Positions 8,931 to 18,645 of a stretch of 64,000 nucleotides of DNA are shown here, piece by piece. The DNA comes from Mesorhizobium sp. M8A.F.Ca.ET.218.01.1.1 (GTDB lineage Bacteria; Pseudomonadota; Alphaproteobacteria; Rhizobiales; Rhizobiaceae). The stretch is from contig NZ_SRUZ01000003.1 of the NCBI RefSeq assembly GCF_004791165.1, positions 806,001-870,000 on the forward strand, given 5' to 3'. The first letter of the stretch is position 1; every line of letters begins with the position of its first letter. Position numbers and translations under genes: made by a program. Below the pieces are notes generated by a model. That model was not told where the DNA came from and searched no databases. It saw only the letters and a program-made list of their open reading frames with translations.

Positions 8931-9752
8931 TCAAAGCGCGGCTTTCGCCGCCTCGATCTTTTCGGCAAGCACTTCCTGCCCGAGCGCCCCGAACACGACC
9001 TCGTTGCCGACGACGTAGGAAGGGGTTCCGGTGATCTGCAGCTTGTTGGCAAGATCGTAAGTCTTGGAGAAGGCCTCGGGGATCGACGCGTCCTTCATCT
9101 TCTCGCGCAGCGTCGCCTCGTCGGCGCCGAGCGAAAGTGCGATCTTGATCGCGGTTGCCTCGGTGGCGCGCCCCTGGCCGCCGAGCAGCGCATTGTGGAA
9201 CTCGCCGTACTTCTCCGGCATCATCAGGTGGAACGCCATCGAAACGACGCTGGCCTTCTGCGAATCCGGGCCGAGGATCGGGAATTCCTTGAGCACGAAA
9301 CGCAGATCCGGATCTGACTTGGTCAGGGCCCGCATATCCTCGATGGCGCGTTTGCAGAAGCCGCAATTGTAGTCGTAGAACTCGACGATCGTTACCTTGC
9401 CGTTCGGGTTGCCGACGACGCCGTCGAAGGTGGAGTTGAAGATCTGGTCCTTGGCGTTCTTGATGACGCCGAGCGCCGCGAGCCGCTGCTCCTCCTTCTG
9501 CTTGGCCTCGAGTGCGTCCTGCACTTCGAGCAGCACTTCCGGATTCTTCAGGAGATAGTCGCGGATGATTCCCTCGACCTCGGCGCGGTCGATTTTGGTA
9601 TCGGCCACGGCCGACTGGGCAGGCTGCGCCGTCTGGGCAGGCTGCGCCGTTCCGGCCTTCGCAACCTGCGGATTGCCGGCCACGAAACCGAAAGCCAGCA
9701 TGGCAAGGGCGACCGCAACCCCCGTGGTGCACAGCAGCAGTGCCTTCTTCAT
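8931..9752 (-). CDS. DsbA-family thiol:disulfide oxidoreductase
   Basis: A 273-residue exported thioredoxin-fold protein. Residues 1-29 form a signal peptide (MKKALLLCTTGVAVALAMLAF), followed by a Gln/Ala-rich linker, a coiled N-terminal helix (VEGIIRDYLLKNPEVLLEVQDALEAK) typical of the Com1/DsbA group, then FYDYNCGFCKRAIEDM with the CxxC site CGFC. The cis-Pro loop is ITGTPSYVVGNEV. It should oxidise or isomerise periplasmic disulfides. ATG 9752 follows AGAAGGAACG. Monocistronic, between the M48 gene and aroQ. Confidence 0.92.
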   Translation of the reverse strand: MKKALLLCTTGVAVALAMLAFGFVAGNPQVAKAGTAQPAQTAQPAQSAVADTKIDRAEVEGIIRDYLLKNPEVLLEVQDALEAKQKEEQRLAALGVIKNAKDQIFNSTFDGVVGNPNGKVTIVEFYDYNCGFCKRAIEDMRALTKSDPDLRFVLKEFPILGPDSQKASVVSMAFHLMMPEKYGEFHNALLGGQGRATEATAIKIALSLGADEATLREKMKDASIPEAFSKTYDLANKLQITGTPSYVVGNEVVFGALGQEVLAEKIEAAKAAL

Positions 9753-9821
9753 CGTTCTCGTTCCTTCTGCCTGTTTTCCGGTCTGGCTGTGTCGCAGCAC
9801 ACGGCCGGAGGGTTCATGAGT

Positions 9822-11216
9822 TTACTGGCTCTTGCCTGATGATTTGTAGTTTATGATGTCCTGGGCGCGTATCCAGCGCGGCTCGCCGCGCTTCATCTGC
9901 TGTTGCGCCCGCATGGCGAAGATCTTCGCATCCTTGTAGTTACCGGAATAGAAATGGCCTTCGGCGGTGGCAAGCTCGGCGCCCGGTATGTCTCCCAGCT
10001 CGCCGTAAGCCTGCGCCAGATAACGATAGCCGGTGGAGTTTTCCTTGTCGCGCCCCAGGCCATTGTTGATCTGCACGACAGCTTTCTTGAGCGAGTCGGG
10101 CGTGCCGACCGCCATCAGCGCCTGGCCAAGCGAGACAGGCAGCAGGCCGGACCGTGCCGGATCGAGGCTGACAGCCTTGGCGTAGGCGTCGGCCGCATCC
10201 CTAGGCTTGTTCGCCTTCATCAATATATCGCCGCGCAGTTCCTGGAAGTAGGCATTCTTGGGCTGCGCCTTGATCAGGGCGTTGGTCTTGGCGAGCGCCG
10301 CGTCGAGGTTGCCGTAGAGATAGGTCGACTGGGCATCGCCGTATAGCGCCGCCATGCCGCCGCGCATCTTTTGTATCAGCCGCGCCGCGGCGGCCTGGCC
10401 TTCCATGTAGACGGCAATCTTCACCCGCATCATGTCATGGCGCTGCTGCAGCGTCGGCGCGTCGAGCTTGTCGACATTGGGGCTCTGCTTGACCAGCACC
10501 TCGAGATTGGCGATGCGGTCCTGCGGCATCGGATGGCTGATCCGGTAGGGATCGACCTGCGCGCCTGACAGCGACAGCGCGGTCTGGAAGCGGTGGAAGG
10601 TCTTCAGCATGCCCATGCCGGACTGGCCGGTGGCATTGAGATAGGTGATAGCCGAGCGGTCGGCCGTGATTTCCTCGGTGCGCTGATAGGCGAGGATGCT
10701 GCGCTGCGCCATCTCGCCGCCGCCAGCCGCCACGCCCATGCCGGCCCCGGCAAGGCCGCGGCTGTTTGTCGTCGCGCCGGCGACCATGGCGCCGGCACCG
10801 AGCAAGGTGGCGATGATGGCCATGGTCTTGGCGCGTTCGAGTTGCTCGCGCAGTTTCTGCTGGTGGCCGCCGGCGATATGCCCGGCTTCGTGCGCGATGA
10901 CACCAATGATTTCATTCGGTGTTTCAGCCGTCATCAGCGCGCCGGTGTTGATGAACAGCCGGCGCCCGGTGACGAAGGCGTTGAAGCTGGAATCATTGAC
11001 CAGCACGATGTCGATGCCGTCATTCGCCAGCCCGGCCGCCTTGAAGATCGGCCGTGCATAATCGCGTACCAGAGCTTCGATCTCGGCGTCGCGTACCACT
11101 GGCACGCCCTGGGCGAAGGCGGTCACCGAACCGGCCACTGCAACCGCGGCGGCAAGCGAGATCGTCGCGAAGACACGCGCTGCCCGGGCAATCGTCGATC
11201 TGGGTCGGCTCAACAT
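9822..11216 (-). CDS. M48 family periplasmic metalloprotease with TPR repeats (BepA-like)
   Basis: A 464-residue secreted protein. Signal peptide about 1-36 (LAAAVAVAGSVTAFAQG). The M48 zinc protease domain has the motif HEAGH at residues 109-113, inside VIAHEAGHIAGGHQQ, preceded by the DSSFNAFVTGRRLFIN region typical of the BepA/YfgC group; ITADRSAITYL supplies the third zinc ligand. Residues about 290-450 are TPR-like helices (YFQELRGDILMKANKPRDAADAYAKAVSL). Relatives degrade or chaperone misassembled outer-membrane proteins such as LptD. Confidence 0.92.
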   Translation of the reverse strand: MLSRPRSTIARAARVFATISLAAAVAVAGSVTAFAQGVPVVRDAEIEALVRDYARPIFKAAGLANDGIDIVLVNDSSFNAFVTGRRLFINTGALMTAETPNEIIGVIAHEAGHIAGGHQQKLREQLERAKTMAIIATLLGAGAMVAGATTNSRGLAGAGMGVAAGGGEMAQRSILAYQRTEEITADRSAITYLNATGQSGMGMLKTFHRFQTALSLSGAQVDPYRISHPMPQDRIANLEVLVKQSPNVDKLDAPTLQQRHDMMRVKIAVYMEGQAAAARLIQKMRGGMAALYGDAQSTYLYGNLDAALAKTNALIKAQPKNAYFQELRGDILMKANKPRDAADAYAKAVSLDPARSGLLPVSLGQALMAVGTPDSLKKAVVQINNGLGRDKENSTGYRYLAQAYGELGDIPGAELATAEGHFYSGNYKDAKIFAMRAQQQMKRGEPRWIRAQDIINYKSSGKSQ

Positions 11217-11363
11217 AATGTGTCCACTGGTAGACGAGCGGGCGAAAGATGAAAAGTCGGCGCCTGAAAAACTTCCTCAACTTGTGATCCTCACATCAAT
11301 CGGGCATTTGTGCGGCGCATGCGTCAGGACCTGGCGCGCTCAATCCTCGCAACAGGGGTAAAA

Positions 11364-12512
11364 ATGGTCGTTTCGCTCTCCCATCGCGGCAATGTCGAGC
11401 CGTTCCACGCCATGGATGTGCTGGCCGAAGCGAACCGGCTGAAGGCACAGGGCGTGCCGGTGATTTCCATGGCGGTCGGCCAGCCATCCGATCCGGCGCC
11501 TGTCGGGGTTCGCGCCGCCGCGGCCAAGGCGCTGGAGGTTGGACGCATCGGCTATACCGACACCTTGGGCCTGGCCCCGCTGCGCAAAGCGATCGCGGGG
11601 CATTACGCGGATCACTACGGCCTCGATGTCGACCCTGGCCGGATCGCGGTGACCACCGGATCGTCGGCGGCCTTCAATCTCGCTTTCCTGGCGATGTTCG
11701 ATCCCGGCGACCGGGTCGCCATCGCCGCGCCCGGCTATCCCGCCTATCGCAACATCATGGCAGCCCTTGGCATCGACGTGGTCGAAATCGAGCTCGGCGA
11801 CGCGGCTTATTTGCATGCCGGCCATCTGCAGGCCGCGCATCGGGAGAAGCCTCTGAAGGGCGTGCTGTTTGCAAGTCCGGCCAATCCGACCGGCGCCGTC
11901 ATACCGCCCGATGAACTGGCGGCCCTGGTCACCATGGCGGAATCCCTCGGCATCGCCGTCATTTCCGATGAGATCTATCATCGGCTGGCCTATGGCGCCC
12001 CAGACACCACGGCACTCGCCTTTAGCAACAGCGTGACGGTGATCAACTCGTTCTCGAAATACTATTGCATGACCGGCTGGCGCATCGGCTGGATGGTGTT
12101 GCCGGAAGACCTCGTGCGGCCGGTAGAGCGCATCGCCCAGAGCCTCTACATCTCGCCGCCGGAGCTGTCGCAGATCGCGGCGATCGAGGCCTTTGCCGCA
12201 ACCGAGGAATTGCAAGCGGTGAAGCGGCGCTATGCCTGGAATCGCGAGCTTCTGATGAAGCGCCTGCCGGAGCTGGGTTTTCCCCTGGCGGCGCCCATGG
12301 ATGGCGCCTTCTATGCCTTTTGCGATGTCACCCGGCACAGCAATGACAGCATGGCCTTTGCCCGCAAGATGCTGGCCGAGGCGCATGTGGCGGCGACGCC
12401 CGGCCGTGACTTCGACACCCGGGCGGGCCACCGCACGATGCGGTTTTCCTATGCCGGCAGCCACGACGACATCGTCGAGGCGATGGCGCGCATCGAACGC
12501 TGGTTGAGGTAG
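11364..12512 (+). CDS. PLP-dependent class I aminotransferase
   Basis: A fold-type I aminotransferase of about 382 residues. It has [12 protein letters not shown], the [11 protein letters not shown] loop with the PLP-binding Asp and Tyr, the Schiff-base Lys in [18 protein letters not shown], and RFSYAG with the carboxylate-binding Arg. ATG 11364 follows AGGGGTAAAA; an in-frame start at 11310 is possible but poorer. Substrate not predictable. The glutaminase glsA starts 4 bases after its stop, so the two are probably co-transcribed and may share glutamate/amino-group metabolism. Confidence 0.92.
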   Translation: MVVSLSHRGNVEPFHAMDVLAEANRLKAQGVPVISMAVGQPSDPAPVGVRAAAAKALEVGRIGYTDTLGLAPLRKAIAGHYADHYGLDVDPGRIAVTTGSSAAFNLAFLAMFDPGDRVAIAAPGYPAYRNIMAALGIDVVEIELGDAAYLHAGHLQAAHREKPLKGVLFASPANPTGAVIPPDELAALVTMAESLGIAVISDEIYHRLAYGAPDTTALAFSNSVTVINSFSKYYCMTGWRIGWMVLPEDLVRPVERIAQSLYISPPELSQIAAIEAFAATEELQAVKRRYAWNRELLMKRLPELGFPLAAPMDGAFYAFCDVTRHSNDSMAFARKMLAEAHVAATPGRDFDTRAGHRTMRFSYAGSHDDIVEAMARIERWLR

Positions 12513-12516
12513 CGCC

Positions 12517-13446
12517 ATGCCGGAGCTCGAACAGGCGCTGGCGGAAGTCGCGGCGGAAATGGCTGAACGCACCGATCGCGGCGATGTCGCGACCTACATT
12601 CCCCAACTGGGCAAGGTCGATCCGAAGAAATTCGGTATCGCGGCCGTCACCAATGACGGCGGCGTGCTGGTGGCTGGCGATGCCGACCAGGCTTTTTCGA
12701 TCCAGAGCATCTCGAAGGTGTTTACCCTGACGCTGGCGCTCGGCAATGTCGGCGACGCGCTGTGGAAGCGGGTCGGGCGCGAGCCGTCCGGCAACCCGTT
12801 CAACTCGATTGTCCAGCTCGAGCATGAGAACGGCATTCCGCGCAATCCGTTCATCAATGCCGGCGCTATCGTCATTTCCGACATCCTCCTTGCCGGCCAC
12901 CAGCCGCGCGAGGCGATCGGCGAGATCCTGCGCTTCATCCAGTTCCTCTGCGACGACGAGACCATCATCATCGACCGCGAGGTCGCGGCTTCCGAACGGG
13001 CCACCGGCTACCGCAACTTCGCACTCGCCAATTACATGAAATCCTTCGGCAATCTCCATCATGCGCCGGAATTGGCGCTGGGCGTCTATTTCCATCATTG
13101 CGCCATCGCCATGAGCTGCCGGCAACTGGCAATGGCCGGTCGCTTCCTCGCCAATGGCGGCAAGAACCCGGCGACCGGGTATCAGGTGGTGTCGGCGGAG
13201 CGGGCGCGGCGCATCGGCGCCATGATGCTGACCTGCGGCCACTATGACGGCTCCGGCGATTTCGCCTTCCGCGTCGGTATTCCCGGCAAGAGCGGCGTTG
13301 GCGGCGGTATATTGGGTATCGTGCCGGGGGTCGCCTCGCTTGCCGTCTGGTCGCCCGGCCTCAACGCCAACGGCAATTCCAAGCTGGGTTCGATCGCGCT
13401 GGAAAAGCTCGCCAGGATGATGAACTGGTCGATCTTCGCGCCATAG
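12517..13446 (+). CDS. glsA: Glutaminase
   Basis: Hydrolyses glutamine to glutamate and ammonia. The 309-residue protein belongs to the serine-dependent glutaminase family with a beta-lactamase-like fold: catalytic SxxK is S64-I-S-K67 in [12 protein letters not shown]. Other family blocks are [42 protein letters not shown] and [13 protein letters not shown]. It ends 26 bases before a strong hairpin terminator. Confidence 0.96.
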   Translation: MPELEQALAEVAAEMAERTDRGDVATYIPQLGKVDPKKFGIAAVTNDGGVLVAGDADQAFSIQSISKVFTLTLALGNVGDALWKRVGREPSGNPFNSIVQLEHENGIPRNPFINAGAIVISDILLAGHQPREAIGEILRFIQFLCDDETIIIDREVAASERATGYRNFALANYMKSFGNLHHAPELALGVYFHHCAIAMSCRQLAMAGRFLANGGKNPATGYQVVSAERARRIGAMMLTCGHYDGSGDFAFRVGIPGKSGVGGGILGIVPGVASLAVWSPGLNANGNSKLGSIALEKLARMMNWSIFAP

Positions 13447-13471
13447 CGATCACGACCTGCCGGATATGAAA

Positions 13472-13512
13472 AATCCCGCGCCGTTCGTTTCGATCGGCGC
13501 GGGATTCTTTTT
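13472..13512. terminator. Terminator between convergent glsA and rne
   Basis: AATCCCGCGCCG pairs perfectly with CGGCGCGGGATT over 12 bp across an 11-base loop, followed by CTTTTTG. It sits between the stops of glsA (plus) and rne (minus). The T-run follows on the plus strand and A-residues precede the stem, so it can serve both genes. Confidence 0.85.
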
Positions 13513-13543
13513 GTCAGAAAATCAATTCAAGAATTTGAAAAGC

Positions 13544-16519
13544 CTAGAAAAAGCCTTTCCGCTGCCACCAGCCGGCACGCTTGGGCTTTTCTTCGGATTC
13601 GGCTTTGGCTTCCGGCTCATCGGCGACGGTCGAGGAAACCACCGGTACGACAGGTGTATCGGCGGCTGCCGCCTTGCGGCGTGATGGCCGGGCCTTCGGT
13701 GTCTCCCCGGCGACCGCTGCCTCGTCCGATGCCGTGGCTGGCGTCGCGGCGGCTGCCTGAACGGCCGCTTCCGCGGTCGGCTCCTCGGCCACAGCCTCGG
13801 CGGCTGCCTTCTTGGGCTTGGCTGCGCGCCGCGGCTTCTTTGGCTTTTCGGTGCTAGGCACCTCGTCGCTCACAGTAGCCGCCGGCTCTTCGGCGGCCGC
13901 CGCAGCCACCGGCTCGATCGACACAGGCTCGCTTAGCGAAGCGTCAGCCTCGGCAGGCTCGGTCGTTTCGCCGGCTGCCGCCTCCGTCTCGCCTTCACCG
14001 TCTTCGCGACGGTTGCGCTTGCCGCCGCGCTTGCCGCGCCGGCGCTTCTTGCCTTGGCCATCGTCGGATGCTTCCGCCGTTTCGACGGTCTCCGTTGCGG
14101 CGACCGCAGCTTCGTTGTCCAGCTCGGCATCGTCATGGTCCGCTGCGCTTTCCGACGCAGAGAGGCCGTCCTCCGAGGTGGAATGGGGCGCGCCGTCGGT
14201 CGGGGCTCCATGCTCGCGGTCGCGATCCTTGCCGCCGCGCCGCCTGCGACGCTTGCGGCGCTTGCGGTCGCGGCCTTCGCCTTCCTCGCCGGATCTGGGC
14301 TGCTGATGCTGCGCCGGCTGGGCGTGCCGTGGCTGCTCGGCCTGTACCGGCGCTTCGTCCTCCTCCTCGGCGACGACGATCTCGTCCTCGGGCTCTTCCG
14401 GCTCGACATAGGCCGGCAGGCTGCGCGCCTCGACGAAACCTTCCGGCTTTTCGGCCAGCGCGCCGCGGAAGATCGCGTAGTGCTGGGCACCAACCGTATC
14501 GTCGGCCTCGATGGTGACGGTCAGGCCGAAGCGACTTTCCAGTTCCACCAGCGTGCCGCGCTTGTGGTTGAGCACGTAGAGCGCGGTCGCGGCCGGCGTG
14601 CGCACCGTGATGTGGCTGCGCGAATCCTTGAGCAGGAACTCCTCGATCGCCCTTACCACCATCAGCGCCACCGACGAATCGGAGCGCACATGGCCGGTGC
14701 CGCCGCAATGCGGGCATGGCTTCATGGTCGATTCCAGCACGCTGGCGCGGATGCGCTGACGCGACATCTCCATCAGGCCGAAATGCGAGATGCGGCCGAC
14801 CTGGATGCGGGCGCGGTCGTTCTTGAGGTGATCCTTCAGCCGCTTCTCGACGGAGCGGTTGTTGCGGTTCTCCTCCATGTCGATGAAGTCGATGACGATC
14901 AGGCCGGCAAGATCGCGCAGCCGGAGCTGGCGGGCGACTTCCTCGGCCGCTTCCAGATTGGTGTGGAGCGCGGTGTCCTCGATCGAGTGCTCCTTGGTGG
15001 AGCGTCCCGAATTGACGTCGATGGCGACCAGCGCTTCGGTCTGGTTGATGATGATGTAGCCGCCGCTCTTCAGCGTCACTTGCGGCTGCAGCATGCGGTC
15101 GAGCTGCGCCTCGATGCCGTTGCGCACGAAGATCGGCGTCGTGTCGCGGAACGGCTGAACCACCTTAGCGTGGCTCGGCATCAGCATGCGCATGAAGTCC
15201 TTGGCTTCGCGGTAGCCCTCGTCGCCGGAAACCAGGATCTCGTCGATATCCTTGTTGTAGAGATCGCGCACCGAACGCTTGATCAGGCTGCCTTCCTCAT
15301 AGACGAGGGCAGGGGCGGTGGACTGGAGCGTGAGATTGCGCACGTTCTCCCACAGCCGCATCAGATATTCGTAATCGCGCTTGATCTCCGCCTTGGTGCG
15401 GCTCTCGCCGGCGGTCCGCAGGATGACGCCCATGCCTTGCGGCACTTCGAGATCGGCGACGACCTCCTTGAGGCGCTTGCGGTCGACCGCGCTGGTGATC
15501 TTGCGCGAAATGCCGCCGCCGCGCGCCGTGTTCGGCATCAACACCGAATAGCGGCCCGCAAGCGACAGATAGGTGGTGAGCGCTGCACCCTTGTTGCCGC
15601 GCTCTTCCTTGACGACCTGCACCAGCAGGATCTGCCGGCGCTTGATCACTTCCTGGATCTTGTACTGGCGGCGCACCGGCTTGCGGCGGTTGCGCACTTC
15701 CTCGAGCGCATCCTCGGCGCCAACCGATTCGATCTCATGATCGTCCGGATGGGAAGAGGATACTTCCTCGAGCATCCCGCGGTCATTGTCGGCGGAAGTG
15801 GCTTCGCTGCCCTGTTCCGCCTGCGGCACGGGTTCGGAAATCACGTCGCCTTCGACGGAGGCGGCGATCGACTTGGGGCCACCGTCGCTGGTTTCGCCTT
15901 CATCCTGTTCGGAAGAACCCCCGTTATCTTCGGATGCCCCGTTAGCTTCGGATGCACCGTCACGTTCGGATGCACCGGCGTGTTCCGAGGCATCGGGTTC
16001 CATGGTTCCCGAAACGTTGGACATGTCCTCGGCGACGGCATCCGCGCCATTGTCGTTGTTTTCGTCTGTCTCGCCGGCGGCCTCGTTTGCCTCGCCGGAA
16101 TCGGCCGTGCCGGCATCGCGCCTGTTTTCACCACGGTCGCGGCTCTTGCCGCCGCGCCGGCGACCGCGCCGCCCGCGATCCCGGCTCTGGCGATCGTCGC
16201 CTTCGCCGTCCTCGTTCTCTTCGTCCTCGGCCTCCTGCGCTTCCGCGCGCAGCAGTGCCTGACGGTCGGCGACCGGAATCTGGTAGTAGTCGGGGTGTAT
16301 TTCACTGAAGGCGAGAAAACCGTGACGGTTGCCGCCATATTCGACAAAGGCTGCCTGAAGGGAGGGTTCGACGCGCGTTACGCGGGCGAGGTAGATATTT
16401 CCTTTGAGCTGCTTCTTGTCCTGCGATTCAAAGTCGAATTCTTCGATACGGTTACCGCGTACGACGACAACGCGTGTTTCCTCCGGGTGGGAGGCGTCTA
16501 TCAGCATTTTGTTGGGCAT
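13544..16519 (-). CDS. rne: Ribonuclease E
   Basis: A 991-residue endoribonuclease, the degradosome scaffold. The S1 RNA-binding domain starts at residue 40 (NIYLARVTRVEPSLQAAFVEYGG) but is interrupted at about 90-285 by a Glu/Asp/Arg-rich insertion, then resumes (IKRRQILLVQVVKEERGNKG). The catalytic core has metal-binding Asp in LVAIDVNSG and IVIDFIDMEENRN, and a zinc-link CPHCGGTG at about 601-608. From about 720 to the end it is disordered and alternately acidic and Lys/Arg-rich, ending RAGWWQRKGFF. The insertion contains four hexapeptide repeats ASExxG at 177-200. ATG follows GGGGGGA. Confidence 0.97.
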   Translation of the reverse strand: MPNKMLIDASHPEETRVVVVRGNRIEEFDFESQDKKQLKGNIYLARVTRVEPSLQAAFVEYGGNRHGFLAFSEIHPDYYQIPVADRQALLRAEAQEAEDEENEDGEGDDRQSRDRGRRGRRRGGKSRDRGENRRDAGTADSGEANEAAGETDENNDNGADAVAEDMSNVSGTMEPDASEHAGASERDGASEANGASEDNGGSSEQDEGETSDGGPKSIAASVEGDVISEPVPQAEQGSEATSADNDRGMLEEVSSSHPDDHEIESVGAEDALEEVRNRRKPVRRQYKIQEVIKRRQILLVQVVKEERGNKGAALTTYLSLAGRYSVLMPNTARGGGISRKITSAVDRKRLKEVVADLEVPQGMGVILRTAGESRTKAEIKRDYEYLMRLWENVRNLTLQSTAPALVYEEGSLIKRSVRDLYNKDIDEILVSGDEGYREAKDFMRMLMPSHAKVVQPFRDTTPIFVRNGIEAQLDRMLQPQVTLKSGGYIIINQTEALVAIDVNSGRSTKEHSIEDTALHTNLEAAEEVARQLRLRDLAGLIVIDFIDMEENRNNRSVEKRLKDHLKNDRARIQVGRISHFGLMEMSRQRIRASVLESTMKPCPHCGGTGHVRSDSSVALMVVRAIEEFLLKDSRSHITVRTPAATALYVLNHKRGTLVELESRFGLTVTIEADDTVGAQHYAIFRGALAEKPEGFVEARSLPAYVEPEEPEDEIVVAEEEDEAPVQAEQPRHAQPAQHQQPRSGEEGEGRDRKRRKRRRRRGGKDRDREHGAPTDGAPHSTSEDGLSASESAADHDDAELDNEAAVAATETVETAEASDDGQGKKRRRGKRGGKRNRREDGEGETEAAAGETTEPAEADASLSEPVSIEPVAAAAAEEPAATVSDEVPSTEKPKKPRRAAKPKKAAAEAVAEEPTAEAAVQAAAATPATASDEAAVAGETPKARPSRRKAAAADTPVVPVVSSTVADEPEAKAESEEKPKRAGWWQRKGFF

Positions 16520-17170
16520 TATTTCGTTTCCCCCCGGCAGCCGTCAGCCGCAGCTGGCGGGGCAAAGCCCGCTGCTGTGTGTCTGGATGAGAGTGGGTGC
16601 CGGATAATTGAACGTCCGCCGGACGGTGCCTGCGTGTCATGGCGGTGCCGCCCGCAGCCATATTGGCGCGGTTTGATGCGGACGTTTCCATGATTGCGCT
16701 TGAAGCCATCGTCACCAGCAGAACCTTTTGAACCAAAGCCCGGAAACCGGACCAGCTTGTTTGCTCATACAGAGCCGGCGCGGGAACAACCCGGCCGTTT
16801 TCCTCACGCAGGCGATTCCCCCGCCACGGGAGCACACCTGCGAAATTCGTCGCAATCACCTGAAGCCTTTTCGCGTGAAGCGAAAGGAGCCGCCTTTCAT
16901 CTGACCCTGTAGCAGGAAGCTGCGGAGGAGGGCGGTTCCAGGATTGCAGTGATCCACCATCGCTTTTATGATTTGGCGGGTTGGAAGGCAACCCCGATTT
17001 CCGATGCCGGCAAAAAGTGGTTCCGTAGCGTAAGCCTGGTCCGAACCTTGCATGAAAAGGCTTGGTTAACCTTCTCTGGATACCAATCGTTAATCGAATT
17101 CGCGGCCTGACCGGCGTGTCGATGAAATGAACGGGCGCAGGGCGCCAAACCGGGAGCGACTGGAAGAGAG
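16520..17170. other. Divergent intergenic region between rne and amiC
   Basis: About 650 bases with no convincing gene on either strand; the open frames here lack codon-position bias and overlap rne or amiC in other frames. It must hold the promoters and leaders of rne (minus) and amiC (plus). The rne leader may be long; in enterobacteria the rne 5' UTR mediates autoregulation, but no shared structure could be identified here by eye. Confidence 0.6.
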
Positions 17171-18433
17171 ATGGGACTGGCGGACTTCACAGACAAGGGA
17201 TGTCGTGTTGGCGGCCAGAGTCTCCGTGTCTTCTGCCTCGTGTTATTGGTGGTGTTTTCGTCTGCCTTTTCCACGCTTGCCAGCGCCGCCGACACGACGC
17301 TTGTGGCGAGGGGCTACAAAATGGCCGGCGATGCCACCAGGATGCGCATCGTCATGGATTTCGATCGCGAGCCTGACGTCAAATGGTTCCTGCTGCGCGG
17401 GCCCAATCGCCTTGTCATCGATCTTGCGAACACCCGATTTGCCGTAGATGCCAAGGATTTGAAGCCGCGTGGCCTGGTCAAGGGTGTGCGGCTGGGCGAA
17501 CTCGGCGAGGGCGTCGCGCGGCTGATTCTGACCGGCAAGGGACCATTCGCCGTCGACAAGCTCGATGTGCTCAAGAATGAGAACGGAACCGGCTACCGCA
17601 TTGCCGTCGACATGTCGGCGGCCTCCGAACGTGAATTTGATGCCGCCCTTGCCAACCAGGCGCTGACCACCGGTTCCACGGTTTCGACCGACAAGGGCGG
17701 CCGGGTCGGCACCGGACCTGTCTCCAATCCGGGCCACCGGTTCACCGTCGTCATCGACCCCGGCCATGGCGGCGTGGACGGCGGTGCCGAAGGCCTGAAC
17801 GGCACCATCGAGAAGAACGTCACGCTGGCCTTTGCCACGGAACTGCGCGACAAGCTCGCGGCGGTCGGCAGATACGATGTCTTCATGACCCGTGATACCG
17901 ATGAATACCTGCGCCTGGACGACCGCGTGCGCATCGCCCGCCAGCATGAGGCCGATCTGCTGATTTCGATCCATGCCGACACGATCAGCGTCAAGGGTAT
18001 CCGCGGCGCCACTGTCTATACGGTCTCCGACAAGGCTTCCGATCCGGAAGCACAGGCGCTTGCCGACCGTGAAAATCTGTCCGACCAGTTCGCCGGCATG
18101 GTCATCAAGGACGACAACAAGGAAGTGACCGACATCCTGATCGACCTGATCCGGCGCGAGACGCACACTTTCTCGATGAGTTTTGCCCATACTTTGGTCG
18201 GTCAGCTCTCGACAAGCGTCGGCCTTATCAACAATCCGCAGCGTTCGGCCGGGTTCAAGGTGCTGAAGGCCCCGGACGTGCCGTCCGTGCTGGTCGAGCT
18301 CGGCTATCTCTCCAACGCCAAGGACGAGGCGCAACTGCTCGACACCGAGTGGCGCGGCAAGGCAGCGCAAAGTATCACCAACGCCGTCGCATTGTTCGCT
18401 TCCGCGCGCGCCGGGCCTGGAACCGGAGGTTGA
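17171..18433 (+). CDS. amiC: N-acetylmuramoyl-L-alanine amidase, AmiC type
   Basis: A 420-residue periplasmic amidase that cuts the septal peptidoglycan stem from MurNAc. N-terminal signal (VFCLVLLVVFSSAFSTLASA), then an AMIN targeting domain (about 38-130, MDFDREPDVKWFLLRGPNRLVIDL), then Amidase_3 from about 190: VIDPGHGGVDGGAEG with the first zinc His, GTIEKNVTLAFA (Glu), LISIHADTI (second His) and VLVELGYLSN (catalytic Glu). PBP1A lies 212 bases downstream in the same direction. Confidence 0.95.
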   Translation: MGLADFTDKGCRVGGQSLRVFCLVLLVVFSSAFSTLASAADTTLVARGYKMAGDATRMRIVMDFDREPDVKWFLLRGPNRLVIDLANTRFAVDAKDLKPRGLVKGVRLGELGEGVARLILTGKGPFAVDKLDVLKNENGTGYRIAVDMSAASEREFDAALANQALTTGSTVSTDKGGRVGTGPVSNPGHRFTVVIDPGHGGVDGGAEGLNGTIEKNVTLAFATELRDKLAAVGRYDVFMTRDTDEYLRLDDRVRIARQHEADLLISIHADTISVKGIRGATVYTVSDKASDPEAQALADRENLSDQFAGMVIKDDNKEVTDILIDLIRRETHTFSMSFAHTLVGQLSTSVGLINNPQRSAGFKVLKAPDVPSVLVELGYLSNAKDEAQLLDTEWRGKAAQSITNAVALFASARAGPGTGG

Positions 18434-18645
18434 CGATACCCGCGGCGCCTGCAACCAGGCGGCGTTGCGGGATGACAACACCCGGTGCTTTTTATTTCCG
18501 GCTTGCGGCCGCGAAACGCGGCCCTGCCGTATTTTGTCCACATGGTGGCGACATGGGTTTTCGATTGCGGATTGGGACCGGCTCGAAAGCTTGCGTGGAA
18601 GGCGGCTTCGTTTAGGAAATTCCCGAACCAAGGACTGGAGCGGGT

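Noticed and set aside
14054..16693. An 879-codon plus-strand open frame over rne
   Set aside because: Antisense shadow of rne; no ribosome binding site and no recognisable domain.
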